From Rubellimicrobium arenae (GTDB lineage: Bacteria > Pseudomonadota > Alphaproteobacteria > Rhodobacterales > Rhodobacteraceae), in contig NZ_JAFMST010000003.1 of NCBI RefSeq assembly GCF_017916275.1, forward strand, positions 372,001 to 436,000: a DNA stretch of 64,000 nt, read 5' to 3'. The position numbers and the translations under genes are program-made. Under the pieces are notes generated by a model that did no database searches, was not told the origin of the DNA, and worked only from the letters and a program-made list of their open reading frames with translations. This document shows, one piece after another, positions 42,053 to 52,373 of this stretch; within the stretch, counting starts at the first letter, position 1; each line of letters begins with the position of its first letter.

Positions 42053-42838
42053 ATGAGTTTCAACGGAAAGGTCGCCCTGGTCACCGGGGGGAGCTCGGGC
42101 ATCGGACGCGCGACGGTCCTCCGCTTGGCCCGGGAGGGTTGTGCGGTCGGCGTGCTGGGGCACACGCAGGCCAAGGTGGACGAGGTGGTCGAGCAGGTCC
42201 GGACGTCAGGCGGCCGAGCGCTCGCGCTGCAGGCGGACGTGGCGTCCGAGCACGACATGAAGGCGGCCATCGACCGCCTGGTCGGCGAGTTCGGTCGGCT
42301 CGATTTCCTGTTCGCCAACGCAGGCATCAACGGGGTCTGGGCCCCGATCGACGAGATCACCCCGGAGGAGTGGGACCGGACCATCAACACCAATCTCCGG
42401 GGCACTTACCTGACGCTGCATTACGGGGTGCCGCACCTCAAGCAGGCAGGAGGCGGGGCCGTGGTGATCACCGCTTCGGTCAACGGCACGCGCGTCTTCT
42501 CGAACGCGGGGGCGACAGCCTACAGCTCCACCAAGGCAGCCCAGGTGGCGATGACCCAAATGCTGGCGCTCGAGCTTGCCAAGTTCCGCATCCGGGTCAA
42601 CGTGGTCTGCCCCGGAGCCATCGAGACGGCCATCGACGACAGCACGACCCATCGCGACCCGGAGGTCGCGGGCGAGCCGGTCGAGTACCCCGAGGGCGAG
42701 ATTCCCCTGACCGACGGCGAGCCCGGAAGCTCGGAGGAGGTCGCCGAGCTTGTCGCCTTCCTCCTGTCGGACCGGGCGCGGCACATCACCGGGACTCCGG
42801 TCTGGATCGACGGCGCCGAATCCCTGCTCGTGGGATGA
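42053..42838 (+). CDS. Short-chain dehydrogenase/reductase
   Basis: A 261-residue classical SDR. The cofactor motif is TGGSSGIG, the structural motif NAG is in FANAGINGVW, and the catalytic Ser is in ITASVNGTRV, with Tyr-x-x-x-Lys in AYSSTKAA. VVCPGAIETAIDD follows. The residue after the second beta strand (LGHTQAK) gives no clear NAD or NADP preference. The insertion EPVEYPEGEIPLTDGEPGSS near residue 210 is longer than in many members. It is a single gene with GGAG upstream. Substrate unknown. Confidence 0.9.
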   Translation: MSFNGKVALVTGGSSGIGRATVLRLAREGCAVGVLGHTQAKVDEVVEQVRTSGGRALALQADVASEHDMKAAIDRLVGEFGRLDFLFANAGINGVWAPIDEITPEEWDRTINTNLRGTYLTLHYGVPHLKQAGGGAVVITASVNGTRVFSNAGATAYSSTKAAQVAMTQMLALELAKFRIRVNVVCPGAIETAIDDSTTHRDPEVAGEPVEYPEGEIPLTDGEPGSSEEVAELVAFLLSDRARHITGTPVWIDGAESLLVG

Positions 42839-42865
42839 TGGATCGGCCCGACCCGGGCGCGCCGG

Positions 42866-43969
42866 TCAGGTGCGGTAAAGGCTGACCTTCAGGCCCCCGT
42901 GCGGCACCGGCGCTCCGACCGACTTGAATGACAGGCCCGTGACCTTGGCCAGCGAGGGTTCGCTGGTCACGAGGCCGACGCGCCAACCCGAAAGCTCCCG
43001 TTTCAGCGTCTCGCCCAGGGCGGCATAGAGCCCGTAGAGCAGCTTCTTGTTTCCGATGCGCGCGCCATAGGGCGGGTTGACCATCACCAGTCCCGAAGGA
43101 CCTTCGGGTCGTCGAAGCTCGGCGATTGGCTGGCACTGGAACTCGGTCAGCGCAGAGACGCCGGCGCGTTCGGCATTGGCACGGCTCATCGTGACGGCGC
43201 CGGCATCCCGGTCGTATCCGATGAACCGGAAGGGTACGTTGGCCGCGCCCGAGGGCCTGGCCAGGCCTGCCCAGGCCCTGGCGTCGAACGTCGCCAGTTG
43301 CTCGAAGGCAAAGGACCGCGACCGGCCCGGCTGCAGTCCTGCTGCGATCTCGGCCGCCTCGATCACGAAGGTCCCCGAGCCGCACATGGGATCGAGCACC
43401 GGCTCGGCGCCCTCGTAGCCGCATTCGCGGAGGAACAGGGCGGCCAGGTTCTCGCGCAGGGGCGCCTTGTTCACCGCTTCCTTGTGGCCGCGCCGGTGCA
43501 GAAGCTCGCCCGAGGTGTCGACGCTGATGGTGCAAAGATCATCCTCGACCCGGGCCATGATCCTGATCTCGGCGTCGTCCTGGACGGGTGCGCCCAGCTC
43601 CTCCCGGATCGCGGCCTCGATGCGCTGAACGACGGCTCCGGCGTGATAAATCCGGCTGCCCTTGCAGGAGGCCTCGACCCGCACCGGCCGGTCGGGGCGC
43701 AGCACGTCGGCCCAGGGAAACTTGCGGGCGCGCTTGTCGAGCTGGGCGAGGTGCAGGGCCCGGAACGCGCCGACGCGGGCAAGGATCCGGCTGGCCCCGC
43801 GCAGCTCCAGATTCGCGCGCCAGACCTCGGGCCAGTGTCCCTGAACCGTCACGCCGCCGATCGAAGCCACGGGGTTCTGGAAGCCCTTGGCGGTGGCCTC
43901 CTGGAGAAGCGCCTGTTCCAGCCCCGGTGGGGCCACGAGGTAGATGTCGAGGAGATCGTTATCGGACAT
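42866..43969 (-). CDS. THUMP-domain class I RNA methyltransferase (RlmL-N/YcbY-like)
   Basis: A 367-residue SAM-dependent RNA guanine-N2-type methyltransferase. Residues about 45-160 form a THUMP RNA-binding domain (ELRGASRILARVGAF, then VRVEASCKGSRIYHAGAV). The methyltransferase domain has NKAPLRENLAALFL, the SAM motif DPMCGSGTFVIEAAEIA, and the catalytic VMVNPPYGARIG. The NPPYG motif and THUMP-first order fit the N-terminal half of RlmL/YcbY, which methylates 23S rRNA G2445. The C-terminal RlmK half is absent, as in many alphaproteobacterial relatives. It lies 28 bases from the convergent SDR stop. Confidence 0.88.
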   Translation of the reverse strand: MSDNDLLDIYLVAPPGLEQALLQEATAKGFQNPVASIGGVTVQGHWPEVWRANLELRGASRILARVGAFRALHLAQLDKRARKFPWADVLRPDRPVRVEASCKGSRIYHAGAVVQRIEAAIREELGAPVQDDAEIRIMARVEDDLCTISVDTSGELLHRRGHKEAVNKAPLRENLAALFLRECGYEGAEPVLDPMCGSGTFVIEAAEIAAGLQPGRSRSFAFEQLATFDARAWAGLARPSGAANVPFRFIGYDRDAGAVTMSRANAERAGVSALTEFQCQPIAELRRPEGPSGLVMVNPPYGARIGNKKLLYGLYAALGETLKRELSGWRVGLVTSEPSLAKVTGLSFKSVGAPVPHGGLKVSLYRT

Positions 43970-44061
43970 GCCCGGCGCGATAGCCGAACGACGCGGGAGC
44001 TACGACAGGAATCTGTGCCGCATCCGCTCCCCCGGGAATCTCGACCAGGCGGGGCGCCGCT

Positions 44062-45012
44062 TCAGTCCTCAAGCGCCTGTCGGAGCAACTCCATCACTCC
44101 ATCGCGGCTTCGCGCGATGGCGATGAACCGCCCGGCGTGGCAGAAGACGGCGTCCGGCACGCCCGTGACCGCGGCGAAATCGGGACCGCGCAGCCCGGCC
44201 CATCGATCCGGCAGCGGCTTTCTGGACTGGAAGCTGTCCAGGGCAACATTGACGGTGTTGAGCTGCCATTCGTCCCGGGACGGCGCCACGACGTACTGGA
44301 TCCGTGCAGCGCCCGATGCCGGATCCGCCGCCAGGATGGGTCCAAGGTAGTCCATGGATCGCGGGAGTTCGATCCAGTTCGGATGGCTTCGACCGGCGAT
44401 CGCGGCGGCGACGATCGCGTTCGACCGCAGGCGCGCGGCGGTGCTGTCCACTTGGGCACGGAGGATCTGCCGCGCGACCGATGCCGCCTCGAGGAACGCC
44501 AGATCGTCGCGCCCGGCCCGTTCGTCGTCGAACGCAGGGCGGAACCACATCAAGAGGCCCGGCAGGGACAGCGGGTGCATCAGCGCCCGCTGATCCTCCC
44601 CAAGCTCGCCATTGTCGACCGCATCGATGTCGCGCACGAGGCCGGCGTCCATCTCGGCATGGATCATGTCCATGATGTCGGGAGAGGCGCTGTCCTGCCC
44701 GCCAAGCACGGCGGCGATAAAGGCCCGGCCAAAGTGCTGCCAGATCAGCCCGAAGCTGGAGTAGGCGAGGCCCTCGGGGCGGCGTGGCCGATCGGGCTGG
44801 TGATGATCGTAGAGATGCCGCTCGGGCGCGTAGCGAAACCCCACATCGAACACGATGGCCCGTCCTTCGGCCGCCGCGATGACCTGTGGGTCCCGGGTGC
44901 GCAGGAGGCTTGCGTCGGGATGGAGCGCCGAGAGGACCGCGAACGCCAGCAGATCGTCGGCGTGAAAGCTGCCGGAATGGGTGATGAGCGTCTCGACGCC
45001 TTGATCGGCCAT
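44062..45012 (-). CDS. MYG1 (UPF0160)-family DHH-like metal hydrolase
   Basis: A 316-residue protein of the MYG1 family. The N-terminal THSGSFHADDLLAFAVLS carries the His-x-Asp metal site, and HLYDHHQPDRP gives the DHH-type motif. DIDAVDNGELGED and IQYVVAPSRDEWQLNTV are further family blocks, the last contacting substrate in the predicted C-terminal domain. Eukaryotic MYG1 is a 3'-5' RNA exonuclease; bacterial members are probably phosphodiesterases or exonucleases, with unproven substrate. It is divergent from the sensor kinase across 470 bases. Confidence 0.87.
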   Translation of the reverse strand: MADQGVETLITHSGSFHADDLLAFAVLSALHPDASLLRTRDPQVIAAAEGRAIVFDVGFRYAPERHLYDHHQPDRPRRPEGLAYSSFGLIWQHFGRAFIAAVLGGQDSASPDIMDMIHAEMDAGLVRDIDAVDNGELGEDQRALMHPLSLPGLLMWFRPAFDDERAGRDDLAFLEAASVARQILRAQVDSTAARLRSNAIVAAAIAGRSHPNWIELPRSMDYLGPILAADPASGAARIQYVVAPSRDEWQLNTVNVALDSFQSRKPLPDRWAGLRGPDFAAVTGVPDAVFCHAGRFIAIARSRDGVMELLRQALED

Positions 45013-45482
45013 GATCCCTCCTGACGTGTCGGCGTCAGCAGGTGACGTCCCCGCGCGCCTGCGTCAACCGGGATCGGCGCCGGAGATCGCCTGGAGGGAC
45101 CGCTGGACCCCGCCGGCTTCGCGATCGAGAGGGGCTATCGAGCCGCAGTCTTGCCGGACCGGCATGAGGGCCGGACTGCCGCAGCCCGACAAAGGTAAGG
45201 CCTGGTTCTCCGGCCGGATCTGCCCAAGCTGCCCGCTGTCCGGGCGGTCCGACCACGGGATCGAGGCATGATGCCGCTTGTCGGCGCTTTTTGTCCTCGA
45301 TCTTGGCCATTTCGTGCTATGGGCGAACTGAGTGGGTCACGAACAACTGCAAGCTAATCGTGGGGTCGACGGGTGAAATTCCGCCGCGCAACAACGTCGT
45401 ACGGCCAGATCGGTCAACCTGACTGCCGGCGGAAGCCTTCTCGCCGTCAGGCCGAGCCGGGCCATGTCGAAGGAGGGCGCGC
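45013..45482. other. Divergent intergenic region before the sensor kinase
   Basis: 470 bases with no gene I can support. It should contain both promoters. I looked for a GGAAC-N16-18-GTT (EcfG-type) promoter, since HWE kinases often belong to that network, and did not find one. Confidence 0.5.
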
Positions 45483-48400
45483 GTGACCCTGGCTGGCTTC
45501 TCCTTTCCCCAGGACTGCCCGGATGCACCCGAGGGGTCGATCCAGTCGGCCGGCAGGTCAGGGGCAGGAGCCTACGGCTACGGGCACCTCGAATGGCACG
45601 GGGCCGACGGACGCATGGTCTGGTCGTGCGATCTGCTGGCCGTCTACGGAATGGCGGAAGCGCCATGCGACGAAGCCGGGTTTCTCGCTGTTGTCCACCC
45701 AGAGGACCGCGACCGCGTCAGGACGGACGTGGCGCTGGCCTTCGCGACCGGCGCGCCCTTGGATCATCAGTTCCGCATCCTTCAGCCCAGCGGGGCCATA
45801 CGGCGCATCCTGGCGCGAGGTGTCGCCGAGCGGACGGCCGACGACATGATCCTGCGCGTCGTCCAGACCGACGTCACCACTCTGGCGCCGCCTCCACCCA
45901 GCCGATCGGCCGAAGCCTTCGAGCAGTTGGTTGCGAGCTCACCCTTTGGCATCTACACCGTCGATGGCGCGTTCCGGCTCCGCCATGTGAGCCCGGGCGC
46001 CCGCCGGACCTTTGCGGGCATCGAGCCTCTGGTCGGCCGCGACTTCGCCGAGGTCATGCGGCTTCTCTGGCCCGAGCCCATGGCCGAGCGGATCATCGGG
46101 CAGTTCCGTCATACCCTGGAGACAGGCGAGGCGTACCGGGAGCCCAGCGTGGTCGCGCACCGGATCGATCTGAACCAATCCGAGAGCTACGACTGGACGA
46201 TCGAGCGCATCACGCTGTCCGATGGTTGTCCCGGGGTGGTCTGCCAGTTCTACGATCTCACCGAGCGCAACGTCTATGAACGCGCCCTCCGGGACAGCGA
46301 GCATCGGTTTGCGCTGGCGCAGGAGGCGGCGGGCTTCGGCATCTGGGAGATGGATTTCGAGGGCGGGCGCCTGAGCTGCGATGCGGTGGCCCAACAACTT
46401 TACGGCGTGCCCGCGGAAACGCGGCTCACCGATCTGGCGCCGGCCCGGACTGCTCATCCCGCCGACGCGCCCTGCGTTCAGGACACCATCCGGGACGCGA
46501 TGAAGGGCGGGGCCAAGCTGTCCGGCGAACACAGGATACTGCGTCCGGACGGCAGCGCGCGGTGGCTCTCGGTGAGCGGGCGGCCGGTCCCGGGGGAGGA
46601 TGGCCGCAGTGCGCGGCGGGCGGTCGGGATCGTGTCCGACGTCACCGAACGTCGGGAACGGGAGCGCGCCCTCAGGAAGAGCCTCGCGCGGCTCGAGATG
46701 GCCTATGAGGCGACCGGGATCGCCTACTGGGAGGTGGACCTGACCACCGGCCGGGCCGAGTGGTCCGCCCAGCTCGACGTGATCCTGGGCCTCGACGGGG
46801 CCGAGCCGCCCACCGCCGACCTGTTCTTCCGCCATGTCCATCCGGATGACGTCCTCCGGGTGCGCGAGCGCTTTGCCCAGGCGATCGCGACCGGCGGCAT
46901 CTACGACGAGGAGTTCCGGATCGTCCGCACGGATGGACGGATCCTCTATGTCGCTGGCCGCGGGCGTGCGGTGATGGCCAAGGACGGCACGCCGGTTCGA
47001 ATGACCGGAGTAAATTTCGACGTGACGACCCGGCGGACGACCGAGGAGGCTCTCCGGGCGAGCGAGGCCCGCCTGGCGCTGGGGGTCGAGATCGCGGGGC
47101 TCGCGCTAGTCGAGGCGGACTTCAGGTCGTCGCGCGTGCATCTCAGCGACTGGGCGGCCCGCCTTTACGGCCTGGGCGACCACGGCATGGAACTGCCGCG
47201 CAGCGCGCTCATCGAACTGGTCCACCCGGAGGACAGGGACAGCGTCCTTGCAGAGTTGGCGCGCGCCGATGACCCGGCCAGCGGGGGGCTCTTCGAGATG
47301 ACCCACCGCATCCTGCGCCCGGATGGCCAGACCCGGACCGTGCGGGTTCGTCGGCAGGTGCTCTTCGAGGGCGCAGGGCCGGCCCGGCGTCCAAGCCGCG
47401 CGATCATGGCTGCCCTTGACGTCACGGACGAACTGCAGGCCGCCTGGGCCCTGCGGGAGAACGAGGCGCGGCTGCAGCTCATCTTGGACGGGTCGAGCGC
47501 CTTCATCGGTGTCATGGATCCCGACGGCACCCTGCGCGAGGCCAATGCCGCGATCCTGCAGGCAGCCGGCGTCACGCGCGAGGCGGTCACCGGCCGCAAG
47601 GTCTGGGAAGCGGCATGGTTCAACCATGACCCGGCCGTGATCGCGCGGGTGCGCGACTCCGTGGCTCGGGCCGGTCTTGGCGAAACGGTGCGGCATGACG
47701 CCGTGGTCCGCATGGCCGGGGATGCGCGGCTCACCATCGACTTCATGCTGACGCCCGTCCGGGACGCGGACGGCCAGGTCGTCTGCCTCGTCCATTCCGG
47801 CTTCGACGTGACCGAGCGGAAGCGGGCGGAGGAGCTCCTGCGCGACAGCGAGGCTCGCTTCAGGGGCGTGTTCCAGTACGCGGGCACCGGGATCGTCATC
47901 GTGGACACCCAGCGTCGGTTGATCTCGGCCAACCCGGCCCTGTGCCGCATGCTGGGCTACGCCGAAAAGGACCTTGTCGGCCTCACCATCGCCGACATCA
48001 TCCACCCCGACGACCTCGAGGAGAACGAGGAAGCGATCCGCCAGGTTCTCTCCGGCCAGGTTCCGTCCTACGAGACCAACAACCGGTGCCGCACCCGGGA
48101 CGGCGAGACGCTGTGGATCCAGAAGCACGTCTCGGCGCTGCGCGATGCCGCAGGGCGTGCGGTCGGGACCATCGGCCTTTTCACCGACATCAGCGATCGC
48201 AAGAGAGCCGAGGAGCGCGCGCAGCTTCTCATGCGCGAGGTCAATCACCGGTCCAAGAACATGCTGTCGCTCATCCAGGCGGTCGCGCGACAGACGGCCC
48301 GAAGCAGCCCGCGCGACTTCCTGGCGCGGTTCGACGAGCGCATCCAGGCCATCGCCGCCGCCCAGAACCTCCTGGTCACCAATGGCTGGCAGGGCGTGTC

Positions 48401-49271
48401 GCTGCGGGAACTGGCGCTGTCGCAGCTGGCCCACTTCAAGGACCTGATCGGAACGCGCGTTCTCGTGGACGGGCCCGACTTCAACATCACGGCGGCGGCG
48501 GCGCAGACGCTGGGCATGGCCTTCCATGAACTGGCAACCAATGCCGGGAAATACGGGGCCCTGTCGAACGACACGGGGCGGGTCGCGCTTGGATGGACCA
48601 TCCGCTGCGAGCCGGATTCGGATCGGGAGCTCATCGTGCTGAACTGGGAGGAGAGGGAGGGCCCGCCCGTCTCCCCGCCTGAGACGATGGGCTTTGGCAC
48701 ACGCATGATCGATAGCCTGGTCAAGTCGACCCTGGACGCCGAGGTGGTCGTCGATTTCGCGCCCGAAGGCCTGAGCTGGCGGGTCGAGGCCGACATCTCC
48801 CATGTGACGGAGAAGGTGCAGGCGAGGGCGATCCAGGACCGTCCGGCTGGCGGCCTGCGCAGGCCGGAGTCCGCATCCACCGCGCCCGCGCGGGGCCGCC
48901 GCATCCTGGTGGTCGAGGATGAGGTCGTCGTGGCCCTCGACGTCGCCATGGCCCTCGAGGCCCTGGGGCATGTCGTGCTCGGGCCGGTGGCGACGGTGGA
49001 GCAGGCCATGAGGACCCTCGACGAAGGCGGCTGCGACGCCGCCCTGCTCGACATCAATCTCGGCCGCGAGACGTCCGAGCCTGTCGCCCGTCGTCTGGTC
49101 GAGGCGGGTGTGCCCTTCCTGACCGTTTCGGCCTACTCGGGCCGCCAGCAGAGCCCGGTCTTCCACCGGGGGCGCTACCTGGCCAAGCCGATCGACCATC
49201 GGCGGCTCGAGGCGGAACTGGCGGCGATGCTCGAGGCGGTGCCCGCCACACATTCGGCCGCGGGCGCCTAG
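45483..49271 (+). CDS. Multi-PAS HWE-family hybrid histidine kinase with receiver domain
   Basis: A 1262-residue cytoplasmic sensor without membrane segments. About seven PAS/PAC units follow one another (roughly residues 30-130, 140-265, 270-395, 400-520, 525-655, 660-780 and 785-910), several ending in the PAC pattern DVTERxRxE. The HWE kinase core follows: phospho-acceptor [20 protein letters not shown] (His922), [22 protein letters not shown] and [13 protein letters not shown]-terminal receiver (about 1138-1250) has [13 protein letters not shown], phospho-acceptor [10 protein letters not shown] (Asp1190) and YLAKPID. GTG 45483 has AAGGAGGG upstream. No cognate output regulator adjoins. 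Light, redox or ligand sensing are all possible. Confidence 0.92.
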   Translation: MTLAGFSFPQDCPDAPEGSIQSAGRSGAGAYGYGHLEWHGADGRMVWSCDLLAVYGMAEAPCDEAGFLAVVHPEDRDRVRTDVALAFATGAPLDHQFRILQPSGAIRRILARGVAERTADDMILRVVQTDVTTLAPPPPSRSAEAFEQLVASSPFGIYTVDGAFRLRHVSPGARRTFAGIEPLVGRDFAEVMRLLWPEPMAERIIGQFRHTLETGEAYREPSVVAHRIDLNQSESYDWTIERITLSDGCPGVVCQFYDLTERNVYERALRDSEHRFALAQEAAGFGIWEMDFEGGRLSCDAVAQQLYGVPAETRLTDLAPARTAHPADAPCVQDTIRDAMKGGAKLSGEHRILRPDGSARWLSVSGRPVPGEDGRSARRAVGIVSDVTERRERERALRKSLARLEMAYEATGIAYWEVDLTTGRAEWSAQLDVILGLDGAEPPTADLFFRHVHPDDVLRVRERFAQAIATGGIYDEEFRIVRTDGRILYVAGRGRAVMAKDGTPVRMTGVNFDVTTRRTTEEALRASEARLALGVEIAGLALVEADFRSSRVHLSDWAARLYGLGDHGMELPRSALIELVHPEDRDSVLAELARADDPASGGLFEMTHRILRPDGQTRTVRVRRQVLFEGAGPARRPSRAIMAALDVTDELQAAWALRENEARLQLILDGSSAFIGVMDPDGTLREANAAILQAAGVTREAVTGRKVWEAAWFNHDPAVIARVRDSVARAGLGETVRHDAVVRMAGDARLTIDFMLTPVRDADGQVVCLVHSGFDVTERKRAEELLRDSEARFRGVFQYAGTGIVIVDTQRRLISANPALCRMLGYAEKDLVGLTIADIIHPDDLEENEEAIRQVLSGQVPSYETNNRCRTRDGETLWIQKHVSALRDAAGRAVGTIGLFTDISDRKRAEERAQLLMREVNHRSKNMLSLIQAVARQTARSSPRDFLARFDERIQAIAAAQNLLVTNGWQGVSLRELALSQLAHFKDLIGTRVLVDGPDFNITAAAAQTLGMAFHELATNAGKYGALSNDTGRVALGWTIRCEPDSDRELIVLNWEEREGPPVSPPETMGFGTRMIDSLVKSTLDAEVVVDFAPEGLSWRVEADISHVTEKVQARAIQDRPAGGLRRPESASTAPARGRRILVVEDEVVVALDVAMALEALGHVVLGPVATVEQAMRTLDEGGCDAALLDINLGRETSEPVARRLVEAGVPFLTVSAYSGRQQSPVFHRGRYLAKPIDHRRLEAELAAMLEAVPATHSAAGA

Positions 49272-49506
49272 CGCCGGACGCAACCAGGCGCAGGGCAGCA
49301 GTCTCGGAGGTGCGACTCGCCTGCCGCATCTGGTGGCATTCCGTCGTCCCACGGGCGGACGACTGCCCAATCGCGCGCCATCCTGCCCAAGGGATGTGAC
49401 GCAGGCGATCGAACCCCGGGCAAAGGCAGTCCGCAGCGGGCCAGTCGCCGTTGATGCGGACTGCAAAGCACAGTCTCCTCCTCCACGACATCTGAGGAGA
49501 AGGTTC

Positions 49507-51333
49507 ATGGCGCCGATCACGCGTTTCTCGGTTCAACCGCTCTGGCAGGTGACGCGCCACCTGGCCGACGTGGCAGGAGGACGGGCGCCAGCCGACCTGG
49601 TCATCACCGACGCGCGGATCCTGAGCACCTACACCGACCGGATCTCCCCGGCCCAGGAACTCTGGCTCTCGGCGGGGCGGGTCGTGGCGGTCAAGCCCCT
49701 GGGGGCCCATCGGCAGGCTCCCCCGCCGCGCGCCATCTATGACGCCCGGGGCGGCATCCTCGCGCCCGGCCTTTGCGACCCGCACATCCATGTGGAAAGC
49801 AGCATGGTGACCGCCTCCGCTTATGCCGAGGCCGCGCTGCTGAACGGCACGACGACCATCTTCTGCGACAGCCACGAGATCGGCAACGTGATGGACGTCG
49901 CCGGCGTCGAGGCGATGCTGGAGGACGCGCGGCAGGCTCCTCTCTCGATCTTCCTGACCGTGCCGTCGACTGTCCCGGCGACCTCTCCCGACCTTGAAAC
50001 CGCTGGGGGCGACCTGACGCCCGAAAAGATCGGCCACCTCTTCGACCGGTGGCCCGAGGCGGTCGCCTTGGGCGAGAAGATGGACTTCGTCCCGGTCGTG
50101 ATGGGCGATCCCCGCAGCCACGCCATCCTCGCCGAGGCCCTCAGGCGCGGGCGCCCGGTGTCCGGCCATGTCTACGGCCGGGACTTCGTGGCCGGCTACG
50201 CGGCCTCGGGCGTCACCGACACCCACGAAGCCGTGGACCGCGACATCGCCCAGGACTTCGCCGAGGCCGGGATCTGGGTGTTCCTGCGGGGCGGCAACCC
50301 GGCCACGCCCTGGAACTCGATCGAGCAGGCCATCGGCGCGATCACCGAATTCGGCGCGTCTCCCAAGCGGTTCTGCATCTGCACCGACGACCGGGACGCC
50401 GACGACCTGATGACCTTCGGGCTCGACTGGGTGGCGCGCGAAGCGGTGCGCCTGGGCCTGAGCCGCGAGACGGCCTGGGCGATGGGCTCGCTTCATGGCG
50501 CGACGCGCTTCGGGATGGACGGGGAGATCGGCGGCCTGGGCGGCGGGCGGCGGGCCGACGTGGTCCTGCTCGACGACGACCTGCGCGTCCAGAACACCTG
50601 GTATGGGGGCGAACTGATGGTCGAAGGGGGCCGGATCACCGCGCTGCTCGACCAGACCCTGTCCACGCGCTACCGCTATCCGGAGGCGGCCTATCGGACC
50701 GTCAAGGTTGCGGATGACCGTCCCCTCGTCCCGGCCCTCCCCGAGGCTCCGGTCACCGTGAACGCCATCGGGATCGAACTGCCGGGCATCGTCCTGCCGC
50801 ATCGCAGGATCCGCCTCGTTCCCGGGCAGGACTGGGCCGAGACGCTGGACGCCCACGACCTGACCTTTGTCGCCGTCGTGGAGCGGCACGGGAAGACGGA
50901 CGGCAACGTGGCCCACGGCTTCCTGCACAACTTCGGGCTCAGGAACGGAGCGGTCGCCTCCTCGGTCGGGCATGACAGCCATAACATCATCGTGGCCGGG
51001 ACATCGGAACGCGACATGCGGCTTGCCCTCGAGGCCGTGAGGGACGCGCAGGGCGGCATCGCGGTGGTGCAGGGCGGACAGGTCACGGCCTTCGTCGCAT
51101 TGCCGATCGCCGGGCTGATGTCCGACAAGCGGGTGACCGACGTGGCCGAGGAGACGCGGGCGCTCAAGGCCGCCTGGAGCGCGGCGGGATGCCGGATCCC
51201 CTACATGGGGTTCAACCTCATCCCCCTGTCGGTCATCCCCGAGATCCGCATCACCGACATGGGCCTCGTCACGGTGCCGCAGATGGAGATCGTGCCGGTG
51301 TTCGAGCCCCTCACCAACGAGGCGGCCTCATGA
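49507..51333 (+). CDS. adeC: Adenine deaminase, AdeC type
   Basis: A 608-residue amidohydrolase-superfamily enzyme deaminating adenine to hypoxanthine. The metal motif is [14 protein letters not shown], then [42 protein letters not shown], and [11 protein letters not shown] with the late metal Asp. The C-terminal domain has [20 protein letters not shown] and [16 protein letters not shown], which are specific to AdeC. The ATG at 49507 has GAGGAGAAGG upstream; the open extension to 49333 is not family-like. The stop overlaps the start of the following deaminase in ATGA. It releases ammonia and hypoxanthine for purine use as nitrogen source or salvage. Confidence 0.93.
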   Translation: MAPITRFSVQPLWQVTRHLADVAGGRAPADLVITDARILSTYTDRISPAQELWLSAGRVVAVKPLGAHRQAPPPRAIYDARGGILAPGLCDPHIHVESSMVTASAYAEAALLNGTTTIFCDSHEIGNVMDVAGVEAMLEDARQAPLSIFLTVPSTVPATSPDLETAGGDLTPEKIGHLFDRWPEAVALGEKMDFVPVVMGDPRSHAILAEALRRGRPVSGHVYGRDFVAGYAASGVTDTHEAVDRDIAQDFAEAGIWVFLRGGNPATPWNSIEQAIGAITEFGASPKRFCICTDDRDADDLMTFGLDWVAREAVRLGLSRETAWAMGSLHGATRFGMDGEIGGLGGGRRADVVLLDDDLRVQNTWYGGELMVEGGRITALLDQTLSTRYRYPEAAYRTVKVADDRPLVPALPEAPVTVNAIGIELPGIVLPHRRIRLVPGQDWAETLDAHDLTFVAVVERHGKTDGNVAHGFLHNFGLRNGAVASSVGHDSHNIIVAGTSERDMRLALEAVRDAQGGIAVVQGGQVTAFVALPIAGLMSDKRVTDVAEETRALKAAWSAAGCRIPYMGFNLIPLSVIPEIRITDMGLVTVPQMEIVPVFEPLTNEAAS

Positions 51334-52373
51334 TCCAGGACCTGCTGACCCGCCTGCCCAAGGCCGAGCTTCACCTGCATCTCGAAGGCGCCATCCGGCC
51401 CGAGACCGCCGTGGAGCTGGCCGTCCGCAATGGCGTCCCGCTGGGCGCTGCGCCGCAGGATCTGTATGTCTACGATGACCTCGCCCAGTTCCTGGCCGTC
51501 TATGGCCGGATCTGCCAGGCGGTGGTGACCGCCGATGACTTCCGCCGCATCACCTATGAAATGCTGGAAACCTGCGCCCGGTCCGGCGCGCGCCATGTGG
51601 AGTTCTTCATCAGCCCGCACGCGCATTTCGGCATCCCCTTCGCGACGCAGTTCGACGGGATCCGCGCGGGGATCGCCGAAGCCCGCGCGGATTTCGGCCT
51701 CACTGCCCTGTTCGCGCCGGGCATCAACCGCGAGCTGGGACCAGCGGCGGCCGAGGAGTATCTCGACGCCTGCCTGGCGGTGCGCTGCGAGGAGATGGTC
51801 GGCCTCGGCCTCGACTACAACGAGGCGCCGTTCCCGCCGGAGCCCTTCGCCCCTGTCTTCGCTCGGGCGAGGGCGGCGGGCCTCCAGGTCTCGGCCCATG
51901 CGGGCGAGGGGGGACCGGCCGCCTATGTCCGAGGGTCCCTGGACAGGCTAGGCGTCCGTCGGATCGACCACGGCTATGCGGTGGTGCAGGACCCGGACCT
52001 CGTGGCGCGGTGCCGGGAGGACGGCGTGCTCTTCACCTGCTGCCCGACCACGACGCGCTACACCACGCCATGGCGCGACCTGACGGCGGCCGATCACCCG
52101 ATCCGGCTGATGCGCGAGGCGGGTCTGGCCGTCACCATCAACTCGGACGATCCGCCCTTCTTCGGCACGACGCTGGCGCGGGAATACCTGATCGCGCACC
52201 GCGACCTTGGCTTCTCGCTTCGGGATCTCGGCGACTCGATCCTGACCGGTCTTGCGAGCTGCTGGCTGCCCGAAGGCGACAAGGCTCGCCTCCGGGTCGA
52301 ATGGGAGGCGGAGATCGCCTCGATCCTGGCGGAGGATCAGACCACCATGCAGACGGTCTTGGTTTCCAGGTAG
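51330..52373 (+). CDS. ADA-family adenosine/adenine deaminase
   Basis: A 347-residue zinc hydrolase. The metal and catalytic motifs are [15 protein letters not shown], the HAGEG segment [26 protein letters not shown] and NSDDPPFFG. The NSDDPxxFG form, with aromatic residues after the Asp pair, is closer to the Aah1-type adenine deaminases than to true adenosine deaminases (usually NTDDP), so either nucleobase or nucleoside could be the substrate. It is translationally coupled to adeC. Its last 37 bases overlap the 3' end of the convergent aldehyde dehydrogenase gene. Confidence 0.85.
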   Translation: MIQDLLTRLPKAELHLHLEGAIRPETAVELAVRNGVPLGAAPQDLYVYDDLAQFLAVYGRICQAVVTADDFRRITYEMLETCARSGARHVEFFISPHAHFGIPFATQFDGIRAGIAEARADFGLTALFAPGINRELGPAAAEEYLDACLAVRCEEMVGLGLDYNEAPFPPEPFAPVFARARAAGLQVSAHAGEGGPAAYVRGSLDRLGVRRIDHGYAVVQDPDLVARCREDGVLFTCCPTTTRYTTPWRDLTAADHPIRLMREAGLAVTINSDDPPFFGTTLAREYLIAHRDLGFSLRDLGDSILTGLASCWLPEGDKARLRVEWEAEIASILAEDQTTMQTVLVSR

